This document shows positions 1-11,040 of a DNA stretch of 64,000 nt, piece after piece (within the stretch, counting starts at the first letter, position 1; the number at the start of each line of letters is the position of its first letter). Both the position numbers and the translations under genes were made by a program. This DNA comes from Cavia porcellus. Lineage: Eukaryota; Chordata; Mammalia; Rodentia; Caviidae. The notes beneath the pieces were generated by a model. That model was not told the origin of the DNA. It made no database searches and saw only the letters and a list, made by a program, of their open reading frames with translations. The stretch is taken from the NCBI RefSeq assembly GCF_034190915.1, contig NW_026947694.1, positions 282,001-346,000 of the forward strand. Direction: 5' to 3'.

Positions 1-20
1 ACCACCCCGTGATGTTTTTC

Positions 21-36
21 TCACTCCTACTAGTGA
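21..36. other. Representative dyad in the monomer
   Basis: In the first monomer TCACT (21-25) and AGTGA (32-36) are reverse complements separated by CCTACT, and the palindrome ACTAGT overlaps the right arm. The element recurs in most monomers at 67-bp spacing. TATTTGTG monomers keep only TCAC/GTGA. TCAGTCCCAC monomers lose the outer arms but gain the 8-bp palindrome CACTAGTG. Dyad symmetries are common in satellites that lack CENP-B boxes; any function here is inferred. Confidence 0.6.
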
Positions 37-50
37 ATGTAATGTAACAC

Positions 51-61
51 ACACCCATACA
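51..61 (+). other. Representative ACACCCATACA motif (Rap1-site-like)
   Basis: Monomer positions 51-61 read ACACCCATACA. This matches the first 11 bases of the classical budding-yeast Rap1 site (ACACCCRYACAY); the next base, A, does not fit Y. The frequent ACACCCGTACA variant also fits, while ACACCGATACA and AATCACCC monomers do not. Nothing shows that the host has a Rap1 of this specificity, so this is a sequence resemblance only. Confidence 0.35.
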
Positions 62-239
62 ATGCGCACCACCCCGTGATGTTTTTCTCACTCCTACTAG
101 TGAATCTAATGTAACACACACCGATACAATGCGCACCACCCCGTGATGTTTTTCTCACTCCTACTAGTGAATCTAATGTAACACACACCCATACAATGCG
201 CACCACCCCGTGATGTTTTTCTCACTCCTACTAGTGAAT

Positions 240-1660
240 GTAATGTAACACACACCGATACAATGCGCACCACCCCGTGATGTTTTTCTCACTCCTACTA
301 GTGAATCTAATGTAACACACACCGATACAATGCGCACCACCCCGTGATGTTTTTCCCACTCCTACTAGTGAATCTAAAGTAACACACACCCATACAATGC
401 GCACCACCCCGTGATGTTTTTCTCACTCCTACTAGTGAATGTAATGTAAAACACACCCATACAATGCGCACCACCCCGTGATTTTTCTCACTCCTACTAG
501 TGAATGTAATGTAACACACACCCATACAATGCGCACCACCCCGTGATGTTTTTCTCACTCCTACTAGTGAATGTAATTTAACACACACCCATACAATGCG
601 CACCACCCCGTGATGTTTTTCTCACTCCTACTAGTGAATGTAATGTAACACACACCCATACAATGCGCACCACCCGGTGATGTTTTTCTCACTCCTACTA
701 GTGAATGTAATGTAACACACACCCATACAATGCGCACCACCCCGTGATGTTTTTCTCACTCCTACTAGTGAATGTAATGTAACACACACCCATACAATGC
801 GCACCACCCCGTGATGTTTTTCTCACTCCTACTAGTGAATCTAACGTAACACACACCTATACAATGCGCACCACCCCGTGATGTTTTTCTCACTGCTACT
901 AGTGAATCTAATGTAACACACACCCATACAATGCACACCACCCCGTGATGTTTTTCTCACTCCTATTTGTGAATGTAATGTAACACACACCCATACAATG
1001 CGCACCACCCCGTGATGTTTTTCTCACTCCTACTAGTGAATGTAATGTAACAATCACCCATACAATGCGCACCACCCCGTGATGTTTTCTCACTCCTACT
1101 AGTGAATCTAATGTAACACACACCCATACAATGCGCACCACCCCGTGATGTTTTTCTCACTCCTACTAGTGAATCTAATGTAACACACACCCATACAATG
1201 CGCACGACCCCGTGATGTTTTTCTCACTCCTATTTGTGAATGTAATGTAACACATACCCATACAATGCGCACCACCCCGTGATGTTTTTCTCACTCCTAC
1301 TAGTGAATGTAATGTAACAATCACCCATACAATGCGCACCACCCCGTGATGTTTTTATCACTCCTACTAGGGAATGTAATGTAACACACACCCATACAAT
1401 GCGCACCACCCCGTGATGTTTTTCTCACTCCTACTAGTGAATCTAATGTAACACACACCCGTACAATGCACACAACCCCGTGATGTTTTTCTCACTCCTA
1501 TTTGTGAATGTAATGTAACACACACCCGTACAATGGGCACCACCCCGTGATGTTTTTCTCACTCCTACTAGTGAATGTAATGTAACACACACCCATACAA
1601 TGCGCACCACCCCGTGATGTTTTTCTCACTCCTACTAGTGAATGTAATGTAACACACACC
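240..1660. repeat. 4,014-bp-spaced direct repeat, copy 1
   Basis: This stretch corresponds monomer for monomer to 4254-5674 at a constant offset of 4,014 bp, which is 60 monomers minus six deleted bases (one GT deletion and four single-T deletions between them). Shared landmarks in order: TAAAGTAAC near 370, the GATTTTTC deletion near 481, a CCCGGTG monomer near 674, TATTTGTG near 965, AATCACCC near 1050, the 4-T monomer near 1083, CGCACGACC near 1201, TATCACTCC/CTAGGG near 1356 and the rare CAATGGGCAC near 1531. Copy 1 differs at a few sites, for example CCGATA monomers near 260 and 320. Confidence 0.85.
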
Positions 1661-3030
1661 CATACAGTGCGCACCACCCCGTGATGTTTTTCTCACTCCT
1701 ACTAGTGAATCTAATGTAACACACACCCATACAATGCGCACCACCCCATGATGTTTTTCTCACTCCTACTAGTGAATCTAATGTAACACACACCCATACA
1801 ATGCACACCACCCCGTGATGTTTTTCTCACTCCTATTTGTGAATGTAATGTAACACACACCCATACAGTGCGCACCACCCCGTGATGTTTTTCTCACTCC
1901 TACTAGTGAATCTAATGTAACACACACCCATACAATGCGCACCACCCCATGATGTTTTTCTCACTCCTACTAGTGAATCTAATGTAACACACACCCATAC
2001 AATGCACACCACCCCGTGATGTTTTTCTCACTCCTATTTGTGAATGTAATGTAACACACACCCATACAATGTGCACCACCCCGTGATGTTTTTCTCACTC
2101 CTACTAGTGAATGTAATGTAACAATCACCCATACAATGTGCACCACCCCGTGATGTTTTCTCACTCCTACTAGTGAATCTAATGTAACACACACCCATAC
2201 AATGCGCACCACCCCGTGATGTTTTTCTCACTCCTATTTGTGAATGTAATGTAACACACACCCATACAGTGCGCACCACCCCGTGATGTTTTTCTCACTC
2301 CTACTAGTGAATCTAATGTAACACACACCCATACAATGCGCACCACCCCATGATGTTTTTCTCACTCCTACTAGTGAATCTAATGTAACACACACCCATA
2401 CAATGCACACCACCCCGTGATGTTTTTCTCACTCCTATTTGTGAATGTAATGTAACACACACCCATACAATGCGCACCACCCCGTGATGTTTTTCTCACT
2501 CCTACTAGTGAATGTAATGTAACAATCACCCATACAATGTGCACCACCCCGTGATGTTTTCTCACTCCTACTAGTGAATCTAATGTAACACACACCCATA
2601 CAATGCGCACCACCCCGTGATGTTTTTCTCACTCCTATTTGTGAATGTAATGTAACACACACCCATACAGTGCGCACCACCCCGTGATGTTTTTCTCACT
2701 CCTACTAGTGAATCTAATGTAACACACACCCATACAATGCGCACCACCCCATGATGTTTTTCTCACTCCTACTAGTGAATCTAATGTAACACACACCCAT
2801 ACAATGCACACCACCCCGTGATGTTTTTCTCACTCCTATTTGTGAATGTAATGTAACACACACCCATACGATGCGCACCACACCGTGATGTTTTTCTCAC
2901 TCCTACTAGTGAATGTAATGTAACAATCACCCATACAATGTGCACCACCCCGTGATGTTTTCTCACTCCTACTAGTGAATCTAATGTAACACACACCCAT
3001 ACAATGCGCACCACCCCGTGATGTTTTTCT
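1661..3030. repeat. 401-bp six-monomer HOR, about three tandem copies
   Basis: The rare CATACAGTGCGC variant occurs at 1862, 2263 and 2664, exactly 401 bp apart (six monomers minus one base). Each unit then holds, in order, CCCCATGATG, a TGCACACC monomer, TATTTGTG, AATCACCC followed by TGTGCACC, and a 4-T monomer. The third unit departs near 3030, where the flanking module resumes. A three-monomer partial unit (201 bp) precedes the first, starting at 1661 with the same CATACAGTG marker. Boundaries are approximate to one monomer. Confidence 0.88.
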
Positions 3031-3540
3031 CACTCCTACTAGTGAATCTAATGTAACACACACCCATACAATGCGCACGACCCCGTGATGTTTTTCTCAC
3101 TCCTATTTGTGAATGTAATGTAACACATACCCATAAAATGGGCACCACCCCGTGATGTTTTTCTCACTCCTACTAGTGAATGTAATGTAACAATCACCCA
3201 TACAATGCGCACCACCCCGTGATGTTTTTATCACTCCTACTAGGGAATGTAATGTAACACACACCCATACAATGCGCACCACCCCGTGATGTTTTTCTCA
3301 CTCCTACTAGTGAATCTAATGTAACACACACCCGTACAATGCGCACAACCCCGTGATGCTTTTCTCACTACTATTTGTGAATGTAATGTAACACACACCC
3401 GTACAATGCGCACCACCCCGTGATGTTTTTCTCACTCCTACTAGTGAATGTAATGTAACACACACCCGTACAATGCGCACAACCCCGTGATGTTTTTCTC
3501 ACTCCTACTAGTGAATGTAATGTAACACACACCCATACAA
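2781..3540. repeat. Extra partial copy of the left module
   Basis: After the 401-bp units the sequence re-enters the module also seen at 908-1660 and 4922-5674. It contains AATCACCC, the 4-T monomer, CGCACGACC, ACATACCC, TATCACTCC/CTAGGG near 3230 and the CCCGTACAATG doublet. It overlaps the last 401-bp unit, as expected if that unit was amplified from inside this module. Private changes include CATAAAATGGGC near 3133 and GATGCTTTTC near 3357. Confidence 0.75.
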
Positions 3541-4253
3541 TGCGCACCACCCCTTGATGTTTTTCTCACTCCTACTAGTGAATGTAATGTAACACACACC
3601 CATACAATGCGCACCACCCCGTGATGTTTTTCTCACTCCTACTAGTGAATGTAATGTAACAATCACCCATACAATGCGCACCACCCCGTGATGTTTTTCT
3701 CACTGCTACTAGTGAATGTAATGTAACACACACCCATACAATGCGCACCACCCCGTGATGTTTTTCTCACTCCTACTAGTGAATGTAATGTAACACACAC
3801 CCATACAATGCGCACCACCCCGTGATGTTTTTCTCACTCCTACTAGTGAACGTAATGTAACACACACCCATACAATGCGCACCACCCCGTGATGTTTTTC
3901 TCACTCCTACTAGTGAATCTAATGTAACACACACCCATACAATGCGCACCACCCTGTGATGTCTTTCTCACTCCTACTAGTGTATCTATTGTAAAACACA
4001 CCCATACAATGCGCACCACCCCGTGATGTCTTTCTCACTCCTACTAGTGAATCTAATGTAACACACAACCATACAATGCGCACCACCCCGTGATGTTTTT
4101 CTCACTCCTACTAGTGAATCTATTGTAACACACACCCATACAATGCGCACCACCCCGTGATGTTTTTCTCACTCCTACTAGTGAATGTAATGTAACACAC
4201 ACCCATACAATGCACACCACCCCGTGATGTTTTTCTCACTGCTACTAGTGAAT
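3541..4253. repeat. Spacer monomers between module copies
   Basis: About eleven ordinary monomers with no internal HOR that I can see. Two neighbours carry GTCTTTCTC (near 3960 and 4027), followed by a TCTATTGTAAC monomer near 4125. This combination also appears upstream of the 18-mer blocks at 6365, 7636, 41383 and 42587. No other sequence type is present. Confidence 0.8.
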
Positions 4254-5674
4254 CTAATGTAACACACACCCATACAATGCGCACCACCCCGTGATGTTTT
4301 TCTCACTCCTACTAGTGAATCTAATGTAACACACACCCATATAATGCGCACCACACCGTGATGTTTTTCTCACTCCTACTAGTGAATCTAAAGTAACACA
4401 CACCCATACAATGCGCACCACCCCGTGATGTTTTTCTCACTCCTACTAGTGAATGTAATGTAACACACACCCATACAATGCGCACCACCCCGTGATTTTT
4501 CTCACTCCTACTAGTGAATGTAATGTAACACACACCCATACAATGCGCACCACCCCGTGATGTTTTTCTCACTCCTACTAGTGAATGTAATTTAACACAC
4601 ACCCATACAATGCGCACCACCCCGTGATGTTTTTCTCACTCCTACTAGTGAATGTAATGTAACACACACCCATACAATGCGCACCACCCGGTGATGTTTT
4701 TCTCACTCCTACTAGTGAATGTAATGTAACACACACCCATACAATGCGCACCACCCCGTGATGTTTTTCTCACTCCTACTAGTGAATGTAATGTAACACA
4801 CACCCATACAATGCGCACCACCCCGTGATGTTTTTCTCACTCCTACTAGTGAATCTAATGTAACACACACCCATACAATGCGCACCACCCCGTGATGTTT
4901 TTCTCACTCCTACTAGTGAATCTAATGTAACACACACCCATACAATGCACACCACCCCGTGATGTTTTTCTCACTCCTATTTGTGAATGTAATGTAACAC
5001 ACACCCATACAATGCGCACCACCCCGTGATGTTTTTCTCACTCCTACTAGTGAATGTAATGTAACAATCACCCATACAATGCGCACCACCCCGTGATGTT
5101 TTCTCACTCCTACTAGTGAATCTAATGTAACACACACCCATACAATGCGCACCACCCCGTGATGTTTTTCTCACTCCTACTAGTGAATCTAATGTAACAC
5201 ACACCCATACAATGCGCACGACCCCGTGATGTTTTTCTCACTCCTATTTGTGAATGTAATGTAACACATACCCATACAATGCGCACCACCCCGTGATGTT
5301 TTTCTCACTCCTACTAGTGAATGTAATGTAACAATCACCCATACAATGCGCACCACCCCGTGATGTTTTTATCACTCCTACTAGGGAATGTAATGTAACA
5401 CACACCCATACAATGCGAACCACCCCGTGATGTTTTTCTCACTCCTACTAGTGAATCTAATGTAACACACACCCGTACAATGCGCACAACCCCGTGATGT
5501 TTTTCTCACTCCTATTTGTGAATGTAATGTAACACACACCCGTACAATGGGCACCACCCCGTGATGTTTTTCTCACTCCTACTAGTGAATGTAATGTAAC
5601 ACACACCCATACAATGCGCACCACCCCGTGATGTTTTTCTCACTCCTACTAGTGAATGTAATGTAACACACACC
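4254..5674. repeat. 4,014-bp-spaced direct repeat, copy 2
   Basis: Second copy of the module at 240-1660, with the same order of landmarks: TAAAGTAAC near 4388, GATTTTTC near 4495, CCCGGTG near 4688, TATTTGTG near 4980, the 4-T monomer near 5098, CTAGGG near 5382 and CAATGGGCAC near 5545. It lacks the TTTTTCCCAC change that copy 1 carries near 353 and keeps CCCATA where copy 1 has CCGATA. Confidence 0.85.
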
Positions 5675-6364
5675 CATACAATGCGCACCACCCCGTGATG
5701 TTTTTCTCACTCCTACTAGTGAATGTAATGTAACACACACCCATACAATGCGCACCACCCCGTGATGTTTTTCTCACTCCTACTAGTGAATGTAATGTAA
5801 CACACACCCATACAATGCGCACCACCCCGTGATGTTTTTCTCACTCCTACTAGTGAATGTAATGTAACACACACCCATACAATGCGCACCACCCCTTGAT
5901 GTTTTTCTCACTCCTACTAGTGAATGTAATGTAACACACACCCATACAATGCGCACCACCCCGTGATGTTTTTCTCACTCCTACTAGTGAATGTAATGTA
6001 ACACACACCCATACAATGCGCACCACCCCGTGATGTTTTTCTCACTCCTACTAGTGAATGTAATGTAACACACACCCATACAATGCGCACCACCCCGTGA
6101 TGTTTTTCTCACTCCTACTAGTGAATGTAATGTAACACACACCCATACAATGCGCACCACCCGTGATGTTTTTCTCACTTCTACTAGTGAACGTAATGTA
6201 ACACACACCCATACAATGCGCACAACCCCGTGATGTTTTTCTCACTCCTACTAGTGAATGTAATGTAACACACACCCATACAATGCGCACCACCCATGAT
6301 GTTTTTCTCACTCCTACTAGTGAATCTAATGTAACACACACCCATACAATGCGCAGCACCCCTT
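5675..6364. repeat. Mostly class-G monomers, some with single-base deletions
   Basis: About ten near-consensus monomers of the G39 class. Two have a 1-bp deletion in the C run: CACCCGTGATG near 6158 and CACCCATGATG near 6291. These shift frame and create the longer minus-strand open frames here, about 80-102 codons. They are not genes: the translation is the repeat read through successive frames. Confidence 0.85.
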
Positions 6365-8840
6365 GATGTCTTTCTCACTCCTACTAGTGAATCTAATGTA
6401 AAACACACCCATACAATGCGCACCACCCCGTGATGTCTTTCTCACTCCTACTAGTGAATCTAATGTAACACACAACCATACAATGCGCACCACCCCGTGA
6501 TGTTTTTCTCACTCCTACTAGTGAATCTATTGTAACACACACCCATACAATGCGCACCACCCCGTGATGTTTTTCTCACTCCTACTAGTGAATCTAATAT
6601 AACACACACCCATACAATGCACACCATCCCGTGATGTTTTTCTCACTCCTACTAGTGAATCTAATGTAACACACACCCATACAATGCGCACCACCCCGTG
6701 ATGTTTTTCTCACTCCTACTAGTGAATCTAATGTAACACACACCCATACAATGCGCACCACCCCGTGATGTTTTTCTCACTCCTACTAGTGAATCTAATG
6801 TAACACACACCCATACAATGCGCACCACCCCGTGATGTTTTTCTCACTCCTACTAGTGAATCTAATGTAACACACACCCATACAATGCGCACCACCCCGT
6901 GATGTTTTTCCCACTCCTACTAGTGAATCTAAAGTAACACACACCCATACAATGCACACCACCCCGTGATGTTTTTCTCACTCCTACTAGTGAATGTAAT
7001 GTAACACACAACCATACAATGCGCACCACCCCGTGATTTTTCTCACTCCTACTAGTGAATGTAATGTAACACACACCCATACAATGCGCACCACCCCGTG
7101 ATGTTTTTCTCACTCCTACTAGTGAATGTAATGTAACACACACCCATACAATGCGCACCACCCCGTGATGTTTTTCTCACTCCTACTAGTGAAGGTAATG
7201 TAACACACACCCATACAATGCGCACCACCCCGTGATGTTTTTCTCACTCCTACTAGTGAATGTAATGTAACACACACCCATACAATGCGCACCACCCCGT
7301 GATGTTTTTCTCACTCCTACTAGTGAATGTAATGTAACACACACCCATACAATGCGCACCACCCCGTGATGTTTTTCTCACTCCTACTAGTGAATGTAAT
7401 GTAACACACACCCATACAATGCGCACCACCCCGTGATGTTTTTCTCACTCCTACTAGTGAATGTAATGTAACACACACCCATACAATGCGCACAACCCCG
7501 TGATGTTTTTCTCACTCCTACTAGTGAATGTAATGTAACACACACCCATACAATGCGCACCACCCCGTGATGTTTTTCTCACTCCTACTAGTGAATCTAA
7601 TGTAACACACACCCATACAATGCGCACCACCCCGTGATGTCTTTCTCACTCCTACTAGTGAATCTAATGTAAAACACACCCATACAATGCGCACCACCCC
7701 GTGATGTCTTTCTCACTCCTACTAGTGAATCTAATGTAACACACAACCATACAATGCGCACCACCCCGTGATGTTTTTCTCACGCCTACTAGTGAATCTA
7801 ATGTAACACACACCCATACAATGCACACCATCCCGTGATGTTTTTCTCACTCCTACTAGTGAATCTAATGTAACACACACCCATACAATGCGCACCACCC
7901 CGTGATGTTTTTCTCACTCCTACTAGTGAATGTAATGTAACACACACCCATACAATTCGCACCACCCCGTGATGTTTTTCTCACTCCTACTAGTGAATCT
8001 AATGTAACACACACCCATACAATGCGCACCACCCCGTGATGTTTTTCTCACTCCTACTAGTGAATCTAATGTAACACACACCCATACAATGCGCACCACC
8101 CCGTGATGTTTTTCCCACTCCTACTAGTGAATCTAAAGTAACACACACCCATACAATGCGCACCACCCCGTGATGTTTTTCTCACTCCTACTAGTGAATG
8201 TAATGTAACACACACCCATACAATGCGCACCACCCCGTGATTTTTCTCACTCCTACTAGTGAATGTAATGTAACACACACCCATACAATGCGCACCACCC
8301 CGTGATGTTTTTCTCACTCCTACTAGTGAATGTAATGTAACACACAACCATACAATGCGCACCACCCCGTGATGTTTTTCTCACTCCTACTAGTGAAGGT
8401 AATGTAACACACACCCATACAATGCGCACCACCCCGTGATGTTTTTCTCACTCCTACTAGTGAATGTAATGTAACACACACCCATACAATGCGCACCACC
8501 CCGTGATGTTTTTCTCACTGCTACTAGTGAATGTAATGTAACACACACCCATACAATGCGCACCACCCCGTGATGTTTTTCTCACTCTTACTAGTGAATG
8601 TAATGTAACACACACCCATACAATGCGCACCACCCCGTGATGTTTTTCTCACTCCTACTAGTGAATGTAATGTAACACACACCCATACAATGCGCACCAC
8701 CCCGTGATGTTTTTCTCACTCCTACTAGTGAATGTAATGTAACACACACCCATACAATGCGCACCACCCCGTGATGTTTTTCTCACTCCTACTAGTGAAT
8801 GTAATGTAACACACACCCATACAATGCGAACCACCCCGTG
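6365..8840. repeat. 18/19-monomer HOR, two tandem copies (left)
   Basis: Three landmarks repeat at 1,204 bp (18 monomers minus the 2-bp GT deletion): TAAAGTAAC near 6931 and 8135, GATTTTTC at 7035 and 8239, and the rare GAAGGTAATG at 7191 and 8395. The leading GTCTTTCTC marker is 1,271 bp apart (6365 and 7636), so copy 1 has one extra monomer, the TCTATTGTAAC type near 6527, that copy 2 lacks. The same HOR recurs at 41383-43760. Confidence 0.88.
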
Positions 8841-9599
8841 ATGTTTTTCTCACTCCTACTACTGAATGTAATGTAACACACACCCATACAATGCGCACCA
8901 CCCCGTGATGTTTTTCTCACTCCTACTAGTGAATGTAATGTAACACACACCCATACAATGCGCACCACCCCGTGATGCTTTTCTCACTCCTACTAGTGAA
9001 TCTAATGTAACACACACCGATACAATGCGCACCACCCCGTGATGTTTTTCTCACTCCTACTAGTGAATCTAATGTAACACACACCCGTACAATGCGCACC
9101 ACCCCGTGATGTTTTTCTCACTCCTACTAGTGAATGTAATGTAACACACACCCATACAATGCGCACCACCCCGTGATGTTTTTCTCACTCCTACTAGTGA
9201 ATGTAATGTAACACACACCCATACAATGCGCACCACCCCGTGATGTTTTTCTCACTCCTACTAGTGAATGTAATGTAACACACACCCATACAATGCGCAC
9301 CACCCCGTGATGTTTTTCTCACTCCTACTAGTGAATGTAATGTAACACACACCCATACAATGCGCACCACCCCGTGATGTTTTTCTCACTCCTACTAGTG
9401 AATGTAATGTAACACACACCCATACAATGCGCACCACCCGGTGATGTTTTTATCACTCCTACTAGTGAATGTAATGTAACACACACCCATACAATGCGCA
9501 CCACCCCATGATGTTTTTCTCACTCCTACTAGTGAATGTAATGTAACACACACCCATACAATGCGCACCACCCCGTGATGTTTTTCTCACACCTACTAG
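8841..9599. repeat. Near-consensus monomers
   Basis: About eleven mainly G39-class monomers. Variants seen include CTACTACTGAATG near 8864, CCGATA near 9018, CCCGGTGATG with TATCACTCC near 9440 (without the usual CTAGGG) and CTCACACCTAC near 9588, the first instance of a marker that punctuates the array as far as 38046. No HOR boundary is clear. Confidence 0.8.
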
Positions 9600-11040
9600 T
9601 GAATCTAATGTAACACACACCCATACAATGCGCACCACCCCGTGATGTTTTTCTCACTCCTACTAGTGAATCTAATGTAACACACACCCATACAATGCGC
9701 ACCACCCCGTGATGTTTTTCTCACTACTACTAGTGAATCTAATGTAACACACACCCATACAATGCACACCACCCCGTGATGTTTTTCTCACTCCTACTAG
9801 TGAATCTAATGTAAAACACACCCATACAATGCGCACCACCCCGTGATGTTTTTCTCACGCCTACTAGTGAATCTAATGTAACACACACCCATACAATGCG
9901 CACCACCCCGTGATGTTTTTCTCACTCCTTCTAGTGAATCTAATGTAACACACACCCATGCAATGCGCACCACCCCGTGATGTTTTTCTCACTCCTACTA
10001 GTGAATCTAATGTAACACACACCCATACAATGCGCACCACCCCGTGATGTTTTTCCCACTCCTACTAGTGAATCTAAAGTAACACACACCCATACAATGC
10101 GCACCACCCCGTGATGTTTTTCTCACTCCTACTAGTGAATCTAATGTAACACACACCCATACAATGCGCACCACCCCGTGATGTTTTTCTCACTCCTATT
10201 TGTGAATGAAATGTATCACACACCCATACAATGCGCACCACCCCGTGATGTTTTTCTCACTCCTACTAGTGAATCTAATGTAACACACACCCATACAATG
10301 CGCACCACCCCGTGATGTTTTTCTCACTCCTACTAGTGAATCTAACGTAACAACCACCCATACAATGCACACCACCCCGTGATGTTTTTCTCACTCCTAT
10401 TTGTGAATGTAATATAACACACACCGATACAATGCGCACCACCCCGTGATGTTTTTCTCACTCCTACTAGTGAATGTAATGTAACAATCACCCATACAAT
10501 GCGCACCACCCCGTGATGTTTTTCTCACTCCTACTAGTGAATGTAATGTAACACACACCCATACAATGCGCACCACCCCGTGATGTTTTTCTCACTCCTA
10601 CTAGTGAATCTAATGTAACACACACCCATACAATGCGCACCACCCCGTGATGTTTTTCTCACTCCTATTTGTGAATGTAATGTAACACATACCCATACAA
10701 TGCGCACCACCCCGTGATGTTTTTCTCACTCCTACTAGTGAATGTAATGTAACACACACCCATACAATGCGCACCACCCCGTGATGTTTTTATCACTCCT
10801 ACTAGGGAATCTAATGTAACACACACCCATACAATGCGCACCACCCCGTGATGTTTTTCTCACTCCTACTAGTGAATCTAATGTAACACACACCCATACA
10901 ATGCGCACCACCCCGTGATGTTTTTCTCACTCCTACTAGTGAATGTAATGTAACACAGACCCATACAATGCGCACCACCCCGTGATGTTTTTCTCACTCC
11001 TACTAGTGAATGTAATGTAACACACACCCATACAATGCGC
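9600..11040. repeat. 48-monomer-spaced direct repeat, copy 1
   Basis: Matches 12816-14121 at an offset of about 3,215 bp (48 monomers minus one base). Shared landmarks in order: TAAAACACACCC near 9811, TTTTTCCCAC near 10051, TAAAGTAAC near 10075, GAATGAAATG near 10205, TAACGTAACAACC near 10344, AATCACCC near 10488, ACATACCC near 10688, TATCACTCC/CTAGGG near 10790 and CACAGACCC near 10954. A further partial copy of this block lies at about 15780-16740 inside the 5,425-bp unit. Confidence 0.8.

Larger units (their letters stand above)
1..239. repeat. Edge monomers with CCGATA variants
   Basis: The window opens in mid-array in monomer phase. Monomers here mix class G39 and C39, and several carry ACACCGATACA in place of ACACCCATACA. 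The same variant reappears around 9010, 12570-12650, 44030-44110 and 44640-44710, mostly in neighbouring pairs. Confidence 0.8.
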
